Positions 1 to 8,842 of a stretch of 64,000 nt of DNA are shown here, piece after piece; position 1 is the first letter of the stretch; the number at the start of each line of letters is the position of its first letter. The position numbers and the translations under genes were made by a program. Under the pieces are notes generated by a model. That model made no database searches and was not told the DNA's origin. It saw only the letters and a list, made by a program, of their open reading frames with translations. Source of the DNA: JABDBE01 sp049585795 (GTDB taxonomy: Bacteria > Acidobacteriota > Terriglobia > Terriglobales > Acidobacteriaceae); the NCBI GenBank assembly GCA_049585795.1, contig JBAVAQ010000108.1, positions 1 through 64,000 of the forward strand, read 5' to 3'.

Positions 1-30
1 CGGCCTTTTCTTTGCGTATGCAGTTCATTC

Positions 31-60
31 TGTAGAGACGTAGTTAGCTTCGTCTCTACA
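31..60. repeat. Palindrome of the GTCTCTAC repeat family
   Basis: Perfect inverted repeat: TGTAGAGACG at 31-40, a 10-nt loop, then CGTCTCTACA at 51-60. Related palindromes ending in GTCTCTAC occur near 48880-48900 and 58107-58132, so this is a dispersed REP-like unit rather than a terminator; no T-run follows. Confidence 0.6.
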
Positions 61-191
61 AGCTTTCCGCCCAAACGTTGGGTCCGCCGCTAAACACCAA
101 CTGTACTTCTCCTTCGGTAACTTGCCCGCCTCCGCTTCCCCTGTCAATCTTGGCCCGAACGGATTTTCTTCCGTTGGGGGCGAATCACTAT

Positions 192-2177
192 ATGATTTCC
201 GCATCAAAGCAGTTTCTCAGCAGCAAAGTGCTGCTATTTGTTCTACTTGCGCTGTGTCTTACCAGCGCCGCATGGGCCGGACAGTGGACTGCCTTAGGAC
301 CAGACGGGGGCGATGTTCGCAGCCTGGCCTACGATCCGCAGAATCCGGATCACATCTTCCTGGGCACCAGCACAGGAACTCTTTTCTCTTCGACCGACGG
401 CGGCAAGAGCTGGGCGCGTTTTGCCCACTTGGGCAGTGGCGATGACTATGTCATCGACCACCTCGCCATCGATCCCCAGAGCCCGAACAAAATGTATGCC
501 GCAGCCTGGAGCGTGGAAACTCAGCAGGCCGGTGACTTGTTCCACTCTGAAGATGCCGGCAAGACCTGGGAAACCATGCCCGCGATGCACGGCAAGTCGA
601 TTCGCGCCATGGCCATTTCCGCATCCGACTCCAAGACGCTGGTCGCCGGCGCCGTCGATGGCGTCTTCCGCAGCAGCGATGGCGGCAACAGCTGGCAGAA
701 GATTTCCGCCGGCAATTCCGACATCCATAGCATTGAATCTATCGCCATTGATCCCAAGAATCCGAACGCGATCTATGCCGGCACCTGGCACCTGGCGTGG
801 AAGACCGACGATGGCGGCGCCAGCTGGCACCATATCAGCAAAGGCATGATCGAAGACTCGGACGTCTTTTCAATCATCGTGGACTCGACCAATCCTTCTG
901 TCGTCTTTGCCAGCGCCTGCTCCGGCATTTACAAGAGCCAGAGCGCGGGCGAATCCTTCCAGAAGATTCAAGGCATCCCGTTCTCCGCGCGACGTACCCG
1001 CGTGCTGAAACAGGATCCTACCAATCCCGCGATTGTCTACGCCGGAACCACCGAAGGGCTCTGGAAAACAGTCGATGCGGGCAAAACCTGGAACCGCGTG
1101 ACCGACTCTGACGTTGTGGTGAACGACGTGATGATCGATCCGCGCAACTCGATGCGGGTTATGCTGGCTACTGATCGCGCTGGCGTGTTAGCCAGCAATG
1201 ACGGCGCGCACAGCTTCCTCGCTTCCAATCACGGCTACGCGCACCGCTATGTAACCGCGATCCTGGCAGACAAGAACGATCCCAATACCATGTACGTGGG
1301 TGTGGTTAACGACCGCGAATTGGGTGGAGTTTTCGTCTCGCGCGACGCCGGACAGCACTGGACGCAGAACAGCAAAGGGCTCGACGGACGCGACGTCTTC
1401 ACCCTGAAGCAGACCAGCAATGGCGAGCTCGTGGCGGGCACGAATCGCGGCATGTTTATCCAGGCCCACCATTCCAACGAGTGGAGCCCGATCAACGACG
1501 TCGTCAACCGCGCTTTCTCGCATACTGCTAGGACAAAAACCGAAGTCCACTCCATCCTGACCGCGCGTGTGAGCGATGTCGAAATCACGCCCACAACCTG
1601 GTTGGCCGCAACCTCTGCCGGGCTGTTCACCAGTTCCAACCAGGGTAGGAGTTGGACGGGCGGCGCAGTCCTGGGCAAGCTGGACTTCGTCTCGGTTCGT
1701 GCCGACGGGAACCTGATCGCCCTCGCCACGCGCAGCGATGTCCTGGTTTCAAAGGACAACGGTTCGACCTGGCAAGACTCCAGTTTGTCGGCTTCCATCA
1801 GCGGTATTCGTGGCGTCACCATTTCGGATGGGCAGATTATGTTCGCTTCGCGTGAGGGCGCATTCCGCAGCCCGAACGCGGGAGCGGGCTGGGAGCACAT
1901 GCAGAATGGCCTCCCGGACAAGAACATCAGCTCCATCAGCTACGACCAGAACAACAAGCGCCTGCTGGCGACCAGCACCGAAACCGGCGTGGTCTTTGAG
2001 AGTCAGGATAGCGGCCGTACCTGGACCCGCGGCCCTGACACTGGCTTCCCCTTGCGCAACATCAGTGTGGTGCAAGGCCGCTTGCTGGCAGCGACTCCGT
2101 TTGACGGTGTCGTCATGCAACCGGACAACGAAGATCACAGCGCGTCCAACGGCGCTGAAACTCGACGCACTAACTAA
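192..2177 (+). CDS. Secreted Asp-box (BNR/sortilin-like) beta-propeller protein
   Basis: Protein of 661 residues, probably exported and folded as one or two beta-propellers. The start at 192 is chosen because it opens a typical signal peptide (basic start, then LLFVLLALCLTSAAWA); upstream in-frame codons look non-coding. At least a dozen Asp-box motifs of the form S-x-D-x-G-x-[ST]-W recur about every 45-60 residues, for example STDGGKSW, SEDAGKTW, SSDGGNSW, TVDAGKTW and SQDSGRTW. Each is followed by an aliphatic strand and often by DPxNP, as in photosystem-assembly-factor Ycf48-like and sortilin-like repeats. No sialidase catalytic residues were recognised, so a binding or structural role in the periplasm or outside the cell is more likely than glycosidase activity. 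A clear terminator follows. Confidence 0.85.
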   Translation: MISASKQFLSSKVLLFVLLALCLTSAAWAGQWTALGPDGGDVRSLAYDPQNPDHIFLGTSTGTLFSSTDGGKSWARFAHLGSGDDYVIDHLAIDPQSPNKMYAAAWSVETQQAGDLFHSEDAGKTWETMPAMHGKSIRAMAISASDSKTLVAGAVDGVFRSSDGGNSWQKISAGNSDIHSIESIAIDPKNPNAIYAGTWHLAWKTDDGGASWHHISKGMIEDSDVFSIIVDSTNPSVVFASACSGIYKSQSAGESFQKIQGIPFSARRTRVLKQDPTNPAIVYAGTTEGLWKTVDAGKTWNRVTDSDVVVNDVMIDPRNSMRVMLATDRAGVLASNDGAHSFLASNHGYAHRYVTAILADKNDPNTMYVGVVNDRELGGVFVSRDAGQHWTQNSKGLDGRDVFTLKQTSNGELVAGTNRGMFIQAHHSNEWSPINDVVNRAFSHTARTKTEVHSILTARVSDVEITPTTWLAATSAGLFTSSNQGRSWTGGAVLGKLDFVSVRADGNLIALATRSDVLVSKDNGSTWQDSSLSASISGIRGVTISDGQIMFASREGAFRSPNAGAGWEHMQNGLPDKNISSISYDQNNKRLLATSTETGVVFESQDSGRTWTRGPDTGFPLRNISVVQGRLLAATPFDGVVMQPDNEDHSASNGAETRRTN

Positions 2178-2199
2178 TCAACCACTCACCCCACAAACC

Positions 2200-2236
2200 A
2201 CCGAGGAGCGGCATCACCCGCTCCTCGGTTTGCTTT
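2200..2236 (+). terminator. Intrinsic terminator between convergent genes
   Basis: Twelve-base-pair stem ACCGAGGAGCGG (2200-2211) with CCGCTCCTCGGT (2218-2229) around a 6-nt loop, followed by TTGCTTTT. It ends the Asp-box gene; in the other direction it lies just after the stop of the minus-strand gene and may serve both. Confidence 0.85.
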
Positions 2237-3837
2237 TACTGGCAGGTGGGAAACTTGAGCGATGCCACTCGAGTGCGCAAGGTGATCGCGTTCTTGGGAG
2301 CAGTCTTTGGAATGTACTGGTTCACATACCAGAAGGTACAGTCATCCGAGGGATCGATCACCACGCTGCTGTAGTCTCCCCATCGATTTGCATCGGTCGC
2401 AGACCCTTTTGCGATGAAGATCGTGGCCGGGTCCTCCATCGTATTCAGAGGATCAGTAGGCACGCGTCCAGTGAAAGCCAGAGACGGATGCAGAGTGCTG
2501 GCGTTCGATTCACTATAGCCGAATGCCATGTCTCCCTCTTTGTCCATGTCGATGCTTCCCATCCACAGCGAATTGCCGCCGTGGATGAAGGTTCCTTGTT
2601 GATAGACCTTGGGCGTGCCGTTGGGATCGCGGATCTCATACCAGCGTTCGCCAGATGCCGCTTTGCTCGTCATCACCGAGTGGCTCACCACTAAGGATTC
2701 GTGGTCGCCAAAGTTCCGGTAAGCCAGGCGGAACATCAGGCGATCGCCCAGGGAGTCCAGTTGCTGCGTCGTGCCCGGCTGCGGAATGCAAACTCCGCCC
2801 CCGCAGGCCATGGTGTAAGCCTTCACTGGAATCGTGATGGGCCCCGTGAACTTCGACTTAGACGGATTCGCGAAGTCCACGTGAAAACGGTACAGATGCA
2901 AAGAGTTTGAGCTGAAAAGATCGACAAAAAAGCTGGGCTCACCCGACGGAGGAGGCGTGGCACCGTCCGCATTCGACGGCAGGAAAGAAAATTCATTCGG
3001 ATTCTTGAAGCAGACTGCTTTCGCGGCTGCGCCGGTCAGCATGGCGGCGCGATCGTAGGCGCAGGCGTCGTCCGCGATGAAATTTTGCGGACCAAACAAA
3101 TTGTAGTTGGCATAATAAGCGTCCGGCCAGACGCTAAGCTTGTCATAGTCATTCAAAACATTCTTTCCAAACTTGAAAATGTAGCGATGGTATTTGCCGG
3201 CAGCATCCGAACTCTCGGAGACGGCAATACATTCGTTCCCCGTTTCGAAACTGCTGTCGGCGGCAATCTGGCTGATAATCCAGCGATTGGCCATCTGATC
3301 GTAAAGCACGATGGGATCAGTCCAGAAAAAGGTCTGCCCTTGTCCGCAGAGTCCCGGGACACCCGTGAACAGAGCGCTGATCTGCTGCGGACCGAAGACC
3401 GACTTTCCTGTCGATTTGTCGTAAACCTGCCACGCTGTATTGATGGTCTCGACCATCTGGGTAGCCCCGACCGCGAGATTGTCATCAGAAGGAATTCCTT
3501 CCAAAGCCTTGCCGTTGGCCGAATTCGGAATCCCTTCGAAGTTGAGTCCGATGCTGGCCGAAACCGGGGCCGCAAGATACGTCTGCTCCGCAAGATCCGT
3601 TACCGGCACGGCGGCGCCAGCGAGAATTCGGCGCGGCCGAGGGTGCTCAACTTCACGCGGAACCCGTCCCTGCGGGACTGCCATGGAATACTCCCGCGCC
3701 GGCAAGGAAGTATCGTGATAGCTGTCGTAAAGGACTTCCATGCGGCTCTGCCCGGCCTTCTGCGCAGACAGATCAGCGGCGTTCAGGCTGAAGAGAATCA
3801 GTGCGATCGCGGTTAGAGTCAGGGCCTTCGAATTCAT
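2236..3837 (-). CDS. Secreted protein of unknown function (about 530 residues)
   Basis: The chosen start (MNSKALTLTAIALILF..., 3837) gives a standard signal peptide ending near LSAQ; the longer reading adds 11 unlikely residues. The mature protein begins with a low-complexity stretch and then a region (around residues 80-530) rich in phrases such as VGATQMVETINTAWQVYDK, FTGVPGLCGQG, FWTDPIVLYDQMANRWIISQ and SVWPDAYYANYN. These resemble large secreted acidobacterial and myxobacterial proteins with a beta-propeller-like fold; the C-terminus has DANRWGDYSSVVIDPSDDCTFW-like wording seen in the same group. No catalytic motif was identified and no function is assigned. It converges on the preceding gene and shares its terminator. 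Confidence 0.8.
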   Translation of the reverse strand: MNSKALTLTAIALILFSLNAADLSAQKAGQSRMEVLYDSYHDTSLPAREYSMAVPQGRVPREVEHPRPRRILAGAAVPVTDLAEQTYLAAPVSASIGLNFEGIPNSANGKALEGIPSDDNLAVGATQMVETINTAWQVYDKSTGKSVFGPQQISALFTGVPGLCGQGQTFFWTDPIVLYDQMANRWIISQIAADSSFETGNECIAVSESSDAAGKYHRYIFKFGKNVLNDYDKLSVWPDAYYANYNLFGPQNFIADDACAYDRAAMLTGAAAKAVCFKNPNEFSFLPSNADGATPPPSGEPSFFVDLFSSNSLHLYRFHVDFANPSKSKFTGPITIPVKAYTMACGGGVCIPQPGTTQQLDSLGDRLMFRLAYRNFGDHESLVVSHSVMTSKAASGERWYEIRDPNGTPKVYQQGTFIHGGNSLWMGSIDMDKEGDMAFGYSESNASTLHPSLAFTGRVPTDPLNTMEDPATIFIAKGSATDANRWGDYSSVVIDPSDDCTFWYVNQYIPKTAPKNAITLRTRVASLKFPTCQ

Positions 3838-4048
3838 AGTTCCTTCTCTATCTACATCCGTGGAGATCAACGTCCGCGGATGGAAATGCAGCAGAGGCGC
3901 GGACGCTCACTCTGGCATCCGGCTTTGGGGTTGGATAAGTTTGATCTGGTTGCGGCTTGTCGTCAAGCTGAAACAACTTGTAACCTCTGAGGTTCACTCC
4001 GGTCCTATGTGTAGGTTGAAGAGGCGTTTGGCAGAGCTTCGAGGTAAA

Positions 4049-4444
4049 CTAACGATTCGCTAACAGGGAAACGTCACGAACCTTCAGCAGATGTTCGTCA
4101 GCGGTGACCAGAGTGAGATCAAAGACTTTAGCCGTGGCCAGTAAGAAACGATCCGCGGGATCGCGATGGGCAAGCCGCAGACGTCCCGTTTCCCGCGCCA
4201 CTTCATAAGTGACCGGAGCCTCTTGTAATGGCAGAGACCGTAACGCCTGGGGAACCCACGTCTCGATGTCCTCGTCCGGCACGATACGCCGCTTCTGCCA
4301 TAGCACGATTAATTCCCAGACGCTGATTGGGGACAGCCATAGCTCGTTGCCCAAATCCTGAATTTCCTTTGTGATTCGCCGGGAGAGGCGCTCCGGTTCA
4401 AGCACGCTCCACAACCAGATATGGGTGTCGAGCAGCAGCCTCAT
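4049..4444 (-). CDS. vapC: VapC-type PIN-domain toxin ribonuclease (module 1)
   Basis: Protein of 131 residues, the usual length for VapC. PIN-domain acidic residues are visible: D6 in LLLDTHIWLW, E44 in SVWELIVL, D95/D98 in HRDPADRFL and D116 in LVTADEHLL. These would bind Mg2+ for endoribonuclease activity on a cellular RNA. The start at 4444 overlaps the antitoxin stop as ATGA, so the toxin is translationally coupled to the antitoxin encoded just upstream. It is clearly paralogous to the toxin at 43041-43427 (same DTHIW, LWLSP.SVWE, LVTAD and SLANR segments). The RNA target cannot be told from the sequence. Confidence 0.92.
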   Translation of the reverse strand: MRLLLDTHIWLWSVLEPERLSRRITKEIQDLGNELWLSPISVWELIVLWQKRRIVPDEDIETWVPQALRSLPLQEAPVTYEVARETGRLRLAHRDPADRFLLATAKVFDLTLVTADEHLLKVRDVSLLANR

Positions 4445-4683
4445 GAACGAAGGACTTCCCAGTCGTCTTCGTCGGTTGCGGGAAAGACGATATTGCCCGT
4501 GATGCGAGCGGTTCCGCGGAGCGCGCCCAGCGCTCGCTTCGGCTGTTCCTTCGCGGACGGAGGGATGAGTTGGGCGACCGGCTCCCCGAAGCGGGTGACC
4601 AGCACCGGTTTCCCGGTCTTGCGCACTCTTTCCAGAACCGCCAGGCAAGTTGCTTTGAACTTCGAGATGGCTATTTCTTCCAT
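4441..4683 (-). CDS. Phd/YefM-family antitoxin (module 1)
   Basis: Eighty-residue antitoxin. The N-terminus EIAISKFKATCLAVLERV followed by TGKPVLVTRFGEPVAQLIP is the Phd/YefM DNA-binding fold; the acidic tail ending TDEDDWEVLRS would wrap the toxin. It overlaps vapC by four bases. Upstream lies a strong promoter with repeated TTGACCAT boxes, the likely autorepression site. The antitoxin at 42805-43044 shares the same layout (ISEFKAKCLGLIERV, RITRHGRPVAEVIP). Confidence 0.9.
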   Translation of the reverse strand: MEEIAISKFKATCLAVLERVRKTGKPVLVTRFGEPVAQLIPPSAKEQPKRALGALRGTARITGNIVFPATDEDDWEVLRS

Positions 4684-4699
4684 GAAACCTTCTGATCAG

Positions 4700-4728
4700 A
4701 TGATACTATGGTCAACGATCATGGTCAA
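4700..4728 (-). promoter_or_regulatory. Promoter/operator of Phd/VapC module 1
   Basis: Read on the minus strand: -35 TTGACC (4728-4723), 17-nt spacer, -10 TATCAT (4705-4700). The spacer holds a second copy, TTGACCATAG (4715-4706), directly against the -10 box. The same TTGACCATAG sits in the same place in the promoter of module 2 (42783-42790 region), which suggests a shared antitoxin operator. Confidence 0.7.
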
Positions 4729-4759
4729 TCTATCTGAGAGCTGAAACCCGGGCAACATC

Positions 4760-4870
4760 GCCTCCCATCCCTTCGCCGCGGCCGGGGAGTAAGCCGCGGG
4801 GGCGCCGGGGTCGTAGCTCCACACTTAGCGCCAGTCTTGGCGTTCAGCGCATAGACTGCAACGGATCGAC
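4760..4870 (-). pseudogene. Remnant of a PQQ-dependent dehydrogenase repeat
   Basis: On the minus strand one frame reads VYALNAKTGAK, a textbook PQQ/quinoprotein propeller strand; skipping one base at about 4822 lets the next frame continue as LWSYDPGAPAAYSP, the usual continuation (K-LW-x-Y/F-DP). Neither frame is open far enough to encode a propeller, so this is a short frameshifted fossil. The rest of the 4684-5101 spacer holds the toxin-antitoxin promoter and nothing else I could recognise. Confidence 0.45.
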
Positions 4871-5101
4871 GCAGTATGACTCCTCCGGCGAGGAAGCGAG
4901 CCAAATCGAGTTCGCGGACCAACGGCCAAGATTGTACGCTGGACGTCAAGCAAGCTAGGACCCGGGTTCAGCGTCTGACCGGGCAAAATCTACATCCGCG
5001 GCAGGAATCTGGCGCCACTAAACCCTTGATTCATCGAGTCCAACAGATGGCATCTGCCGTGCGACTTGTGACCACGAACGATTCAGGGGCAGGATGCGGT
5101 C

Positions 5102-5740
5102 ATGAAGAGATGTCGGCGAACCATGGCGCTCGGACTAGCCTGGATAGTTCTGGCCTGGGTCACGGGATGTTCCCGGCAACTCGGGGCACCCGGATCAAAC
5201 GGGAGCGCGAACGGCCAACTCCCATTCGAGCGGGTCTCGGATAACAGCGGACTCTCGCCCACGGACGGGTTCGCTGCCGAGGTAATTCCCGCCGGGACCA
5301 AGATTGCCGTCCGTTTGAAGACGGCCGTATCCAGCGCAGAGGCCCGTGCCGGAGAATCGTTCCAGGCGGTTCTGGATGAGCCTTTAGTCGTTGCAGGGAA
5401 GACGATTGTGCCGCAAGGAACCACGGTAACCGGGAACGTGGCAGCGGCGAGGGCTTCGGGAGACTTCGATGATCCCGGTTACATGCGCCTGACGCTGGCT
5501 TCGATCCTCGTGAACGGAAAATCCGTTCCTCTTCGCACCTCGAGCATTTTCGCCAAGGGCGGATCGTTCGACAAACGCAAACCCACGCCGATCAAGAGCT
5601 CGGAGATAAAAACGTCGGCGCAGCCCGCCGTCGGCGATGGCGGGGAGATTTCCATCCATCCCGCGACACGCGATGTGAGGTTTTCCACAGGGCACCGTTT
5701 GAGCTTTCGGCTGGCTCAGCCGTTGCAACATTTGCCTTGA
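5102..5740 (+). CDS. Predicted lipoprotein of unknown function
   Basis: Protein of 212 residues. The N-terminus MKRCRRTMALGLAWIVLAWVTGC is a signal peptide with a lipobox (WVTGC), so the protein should be lipid-anchored at Cys23. The mature part contains FAAEVIPAGTKIAVRLKTAVSSAEARAGESF and VVAGKTIVPQGTTVTGNV, the pattern of a small beta-domain found in many acidobacterial envelope proteins with conserved IPAGT and VPxGT signatures. The C-terminus (FSTGHRLSFRLAQPL) fits the same domain. No enzymatic motif is visible. It stands alone ahead of the two-component genes, 200 bases away. Confidence 0.8.
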   Translation: MKRCRRTMALGLAWIVLAWVTGCSRQLGAPGSNGSANGQLPFERVSDNSGLSPTDGFAAEVIPAGTKIAVRLKTAVSSAEARAGESFQAVLDEPLVVAGKTIVPQGTTVTGNVAAARASGDFDDPGYMRLTLASILVNGKSVPLRTSSIFAKGGSFDKRKPTPIKSSEIKTSAQPAVGDGGEISIHPATRDVRFSTGHRLSFRLAQPLQHLP

Positions 5741-5942
5741 AGCGGCGGTGAAGAGCAATTGCCCGTTGCGGGCCTACGAGTTCGGGCCAAGTTCTTCCTC
5801 CCATTTTGGATACGGTTTCAATCTGGAAATCCCTGTTCAACCATCACAGCCAATCTGACTAAGCCCGCCTAGACTTCCCGAATAGGGAGCACGCCGCGAA
5901 GGTGTGATTCTACAGAACGTTGTAATCGGGTGAAAGCGAGCG

Positions 5943-6839
5943 ATGAGCGCAATTGCACAACTTCAGGTGAGAGCTGAGGAATCAACCAACCCGCCGCAAA
6001 CCGAGCAGCAGTTACGGGATGCACAAAAAATGGAGGCCATCGGCCGGCTAGTGGGCGGGGTTGCCCACGACTTCAACAACCTGCTGACCGGGATGGTGCT
6101 TTGCAGCGAACTGATTCTGGCCGGACTGGAAAAGAACCACCGCTTACGGCGCTTTGCCGAGGAGATTCGCAAGGCAGGGGAGCAGGGCGCGGGACTCATC
6201 CAGCAGTTGATGGCGGTGGCGCGGCAGCGGGCAGTCGAGCCTTGTCTGCTCAGCCTGAACAACGTCGTATCGGATATGCACAATCTGCTCGGCCGCCTGA
6301 TTGGCGAGAACATCGAACTGGTGGCCGAACTCGCGGATGATCTGGGCCTGGTGCGGATGGATCCGGCCCAGGTTCAGCAGATCGTCCTGAACCTGGTGTT
6401 GAACGCGCGCGATGCCATGCCCGACGGCGGGCGGGTCACCCTCAATACCAGAAATTGCGACGGGCCCAGACCGGGAGGCAACGCGAATAACGGCTTCAAT
6501 GACTCCTGGGTCGCACTCACCGTCAGCGACGTCGGTTGCGGCATGGACGCCGAAACCCGCGCCCGGGTGTTTGAGCCTTTTTTTACCACCAAGAAGCCCG
6601 GGCAGGGAAATGGCCTGGGGCTGGCCACGGTTTATCGCATTGTGACTCACGAAGGAGGGACCGTAGAAATAGAAAGCGAAGCCGGAAAAGGCACACGAGT
6701 GGTGGTGCATCTCCCGCGAATCGGAGCGCTACCTAAGCCGTTCAAGGCTGCTGAGGCTACGAACGAAATCAGTCCGGTACCGAATCAGAAGGTTCGAGGA
6801 CCGAGAAAAGCCAGGATAAGAAGGGGAAAATCTGTATGA
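5943..6839 (+). CDS. Soluble sensor histidine kinase (NtrB-like core)
   Basis: Protein of 298 residues with no membrane segment and only about 25 residues before the kinase core. The H-box is GGVAHDFNNLL with the phosphoacceptor His at 42. The ATPase domain shows the N-box NLVLNARDAMPDGG (about 150-163), G1 box VSDVGCGMD, F box FEPFFTTK and G2 box GQGNGLGLATVYRIV (about 220-234). Such HDFNN kinases usually pair with sigma-54 activators. Its stop overlaps the start of the response regulator (ATGA, 6836-6839), so the two are co-translated. The input must come through a partner protein because no sensor domain is present. Confidence 0.93.
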   Translation: MSAIAQLQVRAEESTNPPQTEQQLRDAQKMEAIGRLVGGVAHDFNNLLTGMVLCSELILAGLEKNHRLRRFAEEIRKAGEQGAGLIQQLMAVARQRAVEPCLLSLNNVVSDMHNLLGRLIGENIELVAELADDLGLVRMDPAQVQQIVLNLVLNARDAMPDGGRVTLNTRNCDGPRPGGNANNGFNDSWVALTVSDVGCGMDAETRARVFEPFFTTKKPGQGNGLGLATVYRIVTHEGGTVEIESEAGKGTRVVVHLPRIGALPKPFKAAEATNEISPVPNQKVRGPRKARIRRGKSV

Positions 6840-8242
6840 CCAGCGCCACTGCTCATGCCTTTAATCCGCCCCAGCTCGAGGCGGCCAATTTGCTGAATCT
6901 GGTAATCGTTGACGACGAACGTGCGGTTCGTGACGTCTGCCGCGAGGTGGCGCGCTCCCTGGGTTTCAATACCACGGTGGCCGAGTCCGCCGAACATACC
7001 TATCGCTTGCTCGACTCGCAGGCGGTCGATGTGGTCCTGCTCGATCTGAAGTTGCCCGGCGCCAGTGGATTGGAGGCGTTGCACAAGATCAAGCAGCGCC
7101 GTCCTGATGCGGAGATCGTCGTGGTTACTGGCTACGCCACCGTGCAATCCGCGGTGCAAGCCATGAAAAACGGCGCTTACGATTACGTGACCAAACCCTT
7201 CACCATCGATGAATTGAAGCTTCTGCTGGAGCGGGTGGCCGCTCACTTGAAGCTGAAAACTGAAAACCGTATATTGCGGGAGAAGATTAAGGCAAAGCTG
7301 GGATTCGGCAGCATTGTGGGCCACGCGCCCGAAATGGAAAAGCTTTACCGCATGATCGCCAAGGCTGCATTGAGCAACCACCCGGTGCTGATTCTGGGCG
7401 AAAGTGGAACGGGAAAGGAAATGGTGGCGCGGTCCATTCACTTTTCGGGTCCCTTCCGCGACAAGCCATTCATCCCGGTGGACTGCGGCTCGCTCGTCCC
7501 CACCCTGATTGAGAGTGAACTGTTCGGTTATGTCAAAGGGGCCTTCACCGGCGCGGTCCAGGCCAAGGACGGGTTGCTGGCAATGGCTGAGGGCGGGACG
7601 GTATTTCTCGACGAGATTGGGGAACTACCCGTCGATCTCCAGGCCAAGTTGTTGCGTGCCATTCAGGAAAAAGAAATTCGGCAGGTCGGCAGCACTAAGC
7701 GCACCAACATTAATGTGCGAATTCTGGCCGCAACCAACCGCGACCTGGAGTTAGCCGTGGCGCAAGGAACCTTCCGTCGCGATCTGTACTTCCGCTTGAA
7801 TGTGTTGAACCTCCGCATCCCGGCGTTGCGCGAACGGCGGCAGGACATCCCGGTGCTGGCTGGTTATTTCCTGGAGCGCATGGCACAAGACTTTGGACAA
7901 GAGCGAACCCTGAGCGATGACGCCATGAAAGCTCTGCTCGCCTACGATTGGCCCGGGAATGTACGGGAGTTGGAAAACTGTTTACACCGGACTTGCGCCA
8001 TGAACAGCGGTTCGGAAATCCAAGTCCTGGACTTACCCAGCGCTGTCCATGGTGAAGCGGTTCACGCCATGGTTGAGGGAGATGGCTCAGCGAAAATCGT
8101 TCCCATTTCGGAGATGGAGAAGAAGACCATTCTCAACACAATTACGCAGCTCAACGGGGACAAACTATTAGCGGCGCGGCTCTTGGGCATCGGCAAAACC
8201 ACGCTGTACCGCAAGCTGAAGGAATACGGTTCACCAGCTTAG
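6836..8242 (+). CDS. NtrC-family sigma-54-dependent response regulator
   Basis: Protein of 468 residues in three parts. Receiver (about 20-135): acidic pair in IVDDE, phosphoacceptor Asp70 in VVLLDLKLPG, Thr98 in VVTGYA and Lys120 in TKPF. AAA+ domain (about 155-400): Walker A GESGTGKE (188-195), the sigma-54 contact loop GAFTGA (235-240), Walker B GGTVFLDE (253-260) and an arginine-finger region. C-terminal Fis-type helix-turn-helix ends AARLLGIGKTTLYRKLKEYG. It should activate RpoN promoters after phosphorylation by the kinase encoded immediately upstream. No target promoter was identified in the window. Confidence 0.95.
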   Translation: MTSATAHAFNPPQLEAANLLNLVIVDDERAVRDVCREVARSLGFNTTVAESAEHTYRLLDSQAVDVVLLDLKLPGASGLEALHKIKQRRPDAEIVVVTGYATVQSAVQAMKNGAYDYVTKPFTIDELKLLLERVAAHLKLKTENRILREKIKAKLGFGSIVGHAPEMEKLYRMIAKAALSNHPVLILGESGTGKEMVARSIHFSGPFRDKPFIPVDCGSLVPTLIESELFGYVKGAFTGAVQAKDGLLAMAEGGTVFLDEIGELPVDLQAKLLRAIQEKEIRQVGSTKRTNINVRILAATNRDLELAVAQGTFRRDLYFRLNVLNLRIPALRERRQDIPVLAGYFLERMAQDFGQERTLSDDAMKALLAYDWPGNVRELENCLHRTCAMNSGSEIQVLDLPSAVHGEAVHAMVEGDGSAKIVPISEMEKKTILNTITQLNGDKLLAARLLGIGKTTLYRKLKEYGSPA

Positions 8243-8353
8243 TTCAAATCGGGACTCGCCATCCCGCATCGGAACGCTTGCAAGAGGAAACTGAGCACAA
8301 CCCATTTGTTATCATCGGGAGCTTTTGGCTGCTCACATGCAATAGAGCAAAAC

Positions 8354-8842
8354 ATGATTCTCCTGATTACGTCTCTGGCAAAGGCTCAGAATTGCGCGAA
8401 AGCGCTACAGGAAACGTCGGGTGAACCCGTAGAGGTGGCGGCAAGCCTGCGGGAAGCAGTGGCCCAGCTGCAAGCACACGAGTTTTCAGCAGCGGTGATC
8501 GATCAGCTGTTGCTGGACGCGGAACCGGACGATGTCGAGACCATCTTGAAACACATGGGCACGGCCGTGCCGGTTTATTCCAACTTTGCCATTCATGGCA
8601 TCGAGCGGGTGTCTCGCGAACTGCATTCGGCGCTGCATCGGCGCAAGCGGGAATTGCAGGTTGCAAGGCGAGAAGCGCAGCAGACTTTGCGCAGCGAGCT
8701 AAAGGACACCATCACCGCCTTGTTGCTTTCTTGCGAAATGGCGCTCGATGTGCCCAACCTCCCGCTGTTTGCCGAGACCAAGATGCGAGCCGTAGACGCT
8801 CTGGCTAAGGAAATGCGCACCAAGCTCGAGGTGACGGCATGA
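8354..8842 (+). CDS. Degenerate receiver plus kinase-like helical domain lacking the phospho-histidine
   Basis: About 162 residues from the ATG at 8354 (an in-frame ATG at 8306 would add 16). Residues 1-90 look like a degenerate receiver: MILLITSLAKAQNCAKAL, AAVIDQLLLD and AVPVYSNFAI keep the strand/helix alternation, but no canonical acidic pocket or T/K switch pair. Residues 95-160 form charged helices, RREAQQTLRSELKDTITALLLSCEMAL, which mimic a histidine-kinase dimerisation helix but with Lys/Asp where the H-box His would be. It lies 111 bases behind the response regulator in the same direction and is probably an accessory of that system. The role is inferred only. Confidence 0.7.
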   Translation: MILLITSLAKAQNCAKALQETSGEPVEVAASLREAVAQLQAHEFSAAVIDQLLLDAEPDDVETILKHMGTAVPVYSNFAIHGIERVSRELHSALHRRKRELQVARREAQQTLRSELKDTITALLLSCEMALDVPNLPLFAETKMRAVDALAKEMRTKLEVTA

